Source: Argonema galeatum A003/A1 (GTDB taxonomy: Bacteria > Cyanobacteriota > Cyanobacteriia > Cyanobacteriales > Aerosakkonemataceae). Taken from it: a stretch of DNA of 64,000 nucleotides. The stretch spans positions 1-64,000 of the forward strand of contig NZ_JAIQZM010000027.1 in NCBI RefSeq assembly GCF_023333595.1, written 5' to 3'. Position numbers and translations under genes: made by a program. Of the stretch, positions 61,474 to 64,000 are shown one piece after another (position 1 is the stretch's first letter; each line of letters opens with the position of its first letter). The notes below the pieces were generated by a model. It ran no database searches. It saw only the letters and a list, made by a program, of their open reading frames with translations, and was not told the DNA's origin.

Positions 61474-62274
61474 ATGCACTTACCTGAGTCCGAACGTATA
61501 ATTTACGCACGCAATCCCTTGATACAGGTTGCGTGTCAATTGCGTTTTCCACCTATTATTAAGATTTCTCACCAAGAGCCAGTTGAGTTTCAGGATGAAA
61601 TCAGATTTCAGTACCCACATTTTGATGGTAATAAGTCACAATTTCCTTCCGAAATTTCCCAAGTAATACAACAATTTGGCTTGCCACAGTTGAACGATTT
61701 GTTTTATCGCTTCAAATCTGAAGATCAGATGTGGCAATTATTGATTGCTAAGGACTTTATTACTCTAACCACATCTACATACCAAAGGTATGAACAATTC
61801 AAAAAACGCTTTAGGGAAGCTGTGGAAATTTTTGAACGCATATATAAACCCTCATTCTATAGCAGGGTTGGACTTCAGTATCAAGACTTAATCATCCGCT
61901 CAAAACTCGGACTTGAGGATAAAAGCTGGTCAGATTTAATTACAGAGCGTATTGCTTCAGAGTTATACAATCCAGAACTTTCGTCCTCTCTCCAGTCAAT
62001 TATGAAGAATTTAATTTTAAAAACAGAGCATGGTCAAGTTAACTTCAATCACGGACTTGTTACTGTGAAAGAGGCCGGAAAAGACAACGAAGAAGTTGCT
62101 TACTTGCTTGATGCCGATTTTTATACAGAACAAAAAGTAGAGAGGGATGGAAATGTTTGGAACATACTCGATCAGTTCAACAAGTGCGCCAGAGAACTTT
62201 TCAGGTGGAGCATCTCAGACATCCTCCACGATGCTATGCAACCCCAGGCAATTGATACAAAAACGGAGGAATAG
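61474..62274 (+). CDS. TIGR04255 family protein
   Basis: 266 residues from ATG at 61474 (the preceding TTG is less likely). The N-terminal IIYARNPLIQVACQLRFPPI and KRFREAVEIFERIYKPSFYSRVGLQYQDLI match TIGR04255, a sporadically distributed family of unknown function. No signal or membrane segment. Its 3' end overlaps the next gene by 44 bases and a third gene follows closely, so the three probably form an operon. Patchy distribution and unknown neighbours suggest an accessory, possibly defence or stress, module; that is inference. Confidence 0.75.
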   Translation: MHLPESERIIYARNPLIQVACQLRFPPIIKISHQEPVEFQDEIRFQYPHFDGNKSQFPSEISQVIQQFGLPQLNDLFYRFKSEDQMWQLLIAKDFITLTTSTYQRYEQFKKRFREAVEIFERIYKPSFYSRVGLQYQDLIIRSKLGLEDKSWSDLITERIASELYNPELSSSLQSIMKNLILKTEHGQVNFNHGLVTVKEAGKDNEEVAYLLDADFYTEQKVERDGNVWNILDQFNKCARELFRWSISDILHDAMQPQAIDTKTEE

Positions 62275-62626
62275 TCAGACCTCGACAGGTATAGCTACAA
62301 GAAACTTTTTTGTTGATAGGGAGAGTGGCAAAACTCTTGAAATCCAGCATCTTTCCTTTGATTTGATGATGCCTGATTCTTCAGTGTCTTTCACAACTGA
62401 CGTGCAATTATCACCAGCTAAGTTGATGGCACTGCTAAAATGCTTGGTAATTCTTCAATCTCTGCCAGAAGCTGCTTTAGAAGAAGCTGCTGATGAACTT
62501 AAAGGAATTGCTGATTTTTACTCTGATCGTTTCTCTCAAGCGAACTTACCTATCATTCCAGCTAGTTCCATCAAAGGTAAATTGAGATCTGTACAGATTA
62601 GCCCACCTATCGTTTTGGAACCATAG
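62231..62626 (+). CDS. Unknown small protein in the TIGR04255 cluster
   Basis: 131 residues from ATG at 62231, which overlaps the TIGR04255 gene end by 44 bases. A longer frame begins at 62147, but that part is simply another frame of the upstream gene. The middle (SFDLMMPDSSVSFTTDVQLSPAKLMALLKCL) has alternating beta and helix character, and ELKGIADFYSDRF is probably helical. I do not recognise the family. The overlap suggests translational coupling and perhaps a complex with the TIGR04255 protein. Confidence 0.65.
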   Translation: MLCNPRQLIQKRRNSQTSTGIATRNFFVDRESGKTLEIQHLSFDLMMPDSSVSFTTDVQLSPAKLMALLKCLVILQSLPEAALEEAADELKGIADFYSDRFSQANLPIIPASSIKGKLRSVQISPPIVLEP

Positions 62627-62646
62627 CTTGTCTAAACAGTTACTTT

Positions 62647-63246
62647 ATGAAAAAGCAAGCTATCTACCAGCCGTCAAATAAAAACGCCTCCTTAAGACAA
62701 GGGGAAATATTAACGGGTGTGGCTCAGTATAATCCTGTCCTTGGTGAGCTATCACCAGATGCACAAGAAGTATCTTTCGATATGGTTATTCATCCTTACG
62801 CAATTGTAGTTACTCAAGACTGTGACTTAGACTGGGATTACAAAGCTAGACAAAGTAGTAGTCCTCAGCTATCCAAAATTTTGAATTCTGTAATTTTATG
62901 CGGTATTTCAACAGCAAGAGAAGTTAGAGATATAGCAGATAAAAATGTTATGAACTCTGGAGAGTGGGGACTCGTTAAATCCCAACGACATGATAGATTT
63001 TATTTTTTTGAAAAAATTCCTCCCGAATGCGATCTCGAACAGATCGGTTTACCCGAACTTACGGCTGACTTCAAAAAAATTTTTGGAATAGATACAGCAA
63101 CCTTGTATCGTCAACTCGAACTTTGTATGGTAAAGCGACGAGCCGTTCTATCCAGTCCCTACTTGGAGCATTTCTCTAGACGATATCATAGTTTTCATGG
63201 CAGGGTTGCATTACCTTCTCAATACGAAAGTCAACGAGAAAGTTAA
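62647..63246 (+). CDS. Unknown protein, third gene of the TIGR04255 cluster
   Basis: 199 residues. IHPYAIVVTQDCDLDWDY is a striking motif with Cys and four acidic residues, and a second Cys follows in VILCGIS. LRQGEILTGVAQYNP at the start suggests a beta-barrel-like fold. No signal peptide or membrane helix. I do not recognise the family. The TQDCDLDWD box could be a metal or catalytic site. It begins 21 bases after the previous gene, in the same direction. Confidence 0.7.
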   Translation: MKKQAIYQPSNKNASLRQGEILTGVAQYNPVLGELSPDAQEVSFDMVIHPYAIVVTQDCDLDWDYKARQSSSPQLSKILNSVILCGISTAREVRDIADKNVMNSGEWGLVKSQRHDRFYFFEKIPPECDLEQIGLPELTADFKKIFGIDTATLYRQLELCMVKRRAVLSSPYLEHFSRRYHSFHGRVALPSQYESQRES

Positions 63247-63456
63247 TATCTTGATGTTGAGGGTGCATAGACGGAGCATAGACGGGATAACAAATCACCG
63301 CACTATACCGTACAAAAGTTATCTGCTGAAAGGCTTTATCTAAACAATGTCAACACAATTTATCAATTTACTCGCAATTTTTGGGAGTGCGATCGCAAAC
63401 TATCCCTAAATCAACAAACTTCAACAAATTCGTGTATTAGCAAAAAGCGATCGCTA

Positions 63457-64000
63457 TTAAAAATTAAGACGGCGATAGATTTCAGACAAGGGAAGTTCTA
63501 TATTTAAGCTGTGCAGGACAATCGACTGTTCAAGCAGATCGTAAACTTGCCATTGCCAGCGATTGTTGCTGTTGCGATCGAGGTTGTGATATTGCTCAAT
63601 GTAGGGTTCAGTTTGACTAACTAGCACATATTCACAAAAGCTACAAAGGGAGCGATATTTTCTAAACTTTTCACCGCGATCGTAGGCTTCAGTGGAGGGC
63701 GAAAGAACTTCGACTATCAGTAAAGGATTGAGAATTTCATCGGTGCGATCGCCATTTAATTCTGGTTCGCCATTAACCACCATCAAATCGGTGTAGGTTC
63801 CGCACTGATATTCGGGAATCCAAACCCGCAAATCGCTATTATACAAGCGAAAATCGGTGTCTCTCAGCAAAAATCCCAAGTAAATTAACAAGTTACAGGC
63901 GATCGCGCTGTGGACTTCTGAACCTCCTGACATATCGATCATCTCTCCATTACAATATTCGTGACGTTCTTCGGCGGTTTCCTCGATCGCCCGGTATTCA
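63457..64000 (-). CDS. Uma2-family putative endonuclease (partial, runs off the window)
   Basis: At least 180 residues; the frame is open to the right edge (REHEYCNGE-like text upstream of MIDMSGGSEVH), so the start lies outside. Uma2/DUF820 proteins have a PD-(D/E)XK fold. Visible elements are CGTYTDLMVV (Asp) and LLIVEVLSPSTEAYDRGEKFRKY (Glu...Lys). Very numerous in cyanobacteria, activity mostly untested. The C-terminal segment is normal for the family. Confidence 0.88.
   Translation of the reverse strand, partial: EYRAIEETAEERHEYCNGEMIDMSGGSEVHSAIACNLLIYLGFLLRDTDFRLYNSDLRVWIPEYQCGTYTDLMVVNGEPELNGDRTDEILNPLLIVEVLSPSTEAYDRGEKFRKYRSLCSFCEYVLVSQTEPYIEQYHNLDRNSNNRWQWQVYDLLEQSIVLHSLNIELPLSEIYRRLNF

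Noticed and set aside
62147-62230. Earlier start of the second gene in the TIGR04255 cluster
   Set aside because: The extra residues are a second frame of the TIGR04255 gene and lack protein-like character.

Overview
The window looks like the chromosome of a filamentous, non-heterocystous (Oscillatoriales-type) cyanobacterium. This is an inference. It rests on dense HIP1-type GCGATCGC octamers, a CO2-uptake NDH-1 operon (ndhF4/ndhD4/cupB type), cyanobacterial families such as DUF3288, DUF3531, DUF928 and CHASE2 cyclases, a candidate bilin-binding GAF domain, and many heptanucleotide arrays and small inverted-repeat elements between genes. No phage and no CRISPR array was seen.

Layout. 0-4.6 kb: the tail of an IS605-type tnpB element, two overlapping small unknown genes, the gatD/murT pair that amidates lipid II, an RNA-ligase fragment and a secreted protein. 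5-11.3 kb: an L,D-transpeptidase, then a signalling block in which a FecR protein and a CHASE2 adenylate cyclase run divergently from a CBS-PAS-GAF-GGDEF diguanylate cyclase. 11.3-14.6 kb: a cobalamin riboswitch heads cbtB, an unknown membrane protein with a His-rich patch, a DUF1636 protein and cobW, most simply read as a B12-repressed cobalt acquisition module. 14.7-20.6 kb: ndhF4, a Tat-signal beta-carbonic anhydrase, ndhD4 and cupB, a CO2-hydrating NDH-1 operon with the anhydrase built in. 20.8-24.4 kb: a PAS-GAF-GAF histidine kinase and a divergent single-domain response regulator. 24.4-31.6 kb: housekeeping and small unknown genes (phosphatase, Nudix, DUF3531, TPR, ECF-type ATPase, rsmG, secreted Mn-SOD). 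32-38 kb: one 1989-codon surface or secreted protein built of RTX, Calx-beta and seven anchor-D-like repeats. 39-46 kb: rpiA, a TPR-SPINDLY glycosyltransferase, DUF3288 and mlaD/mlaF. 46-49 kb: a two-gene restriction-modification system and a uracil-DNA-glycosylase-like gene. 49-56 kb: DUF928, tRNA-Gly(CCC), an HD hydrolase, a peptide-type ABC permease, prs and an intact IS605/IS1341-type element carrying only tnpB. 56-64 kb: a Ser/Thr kinase, bioD, a RelE-like toxin with an unusually long partner, an M20 amidohydrolase, a TIGR04255-containing three-gene cluster and a Uma2 gene running off the window end.

Small mobile or palindromic repeats are a main feature of the intergenic DNA. At least five families recur: an 84-bp element with a central 28-bp palindrome (three copies), a 144-160-bp element with ~23-bp inverted ends, GTAGGGGC-ended elements (five), long palindromes placed between convergent genes (two), and two copies of a ~140-bp sequence that resembles an IS605 right end. 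One AT-rich palindrome lies in frame inside rsmG, and several heptanucleotide arrays supply start or stop codons.

The observations I consider most worth follow-up are the riboswitch-led cobalt locus, the carbonic anhydrase inside the NDH-1 CO2-uptake operon, the RelE toxin with its long partner, the TIGR04255 three-gene unit, and the intact TnpB element.
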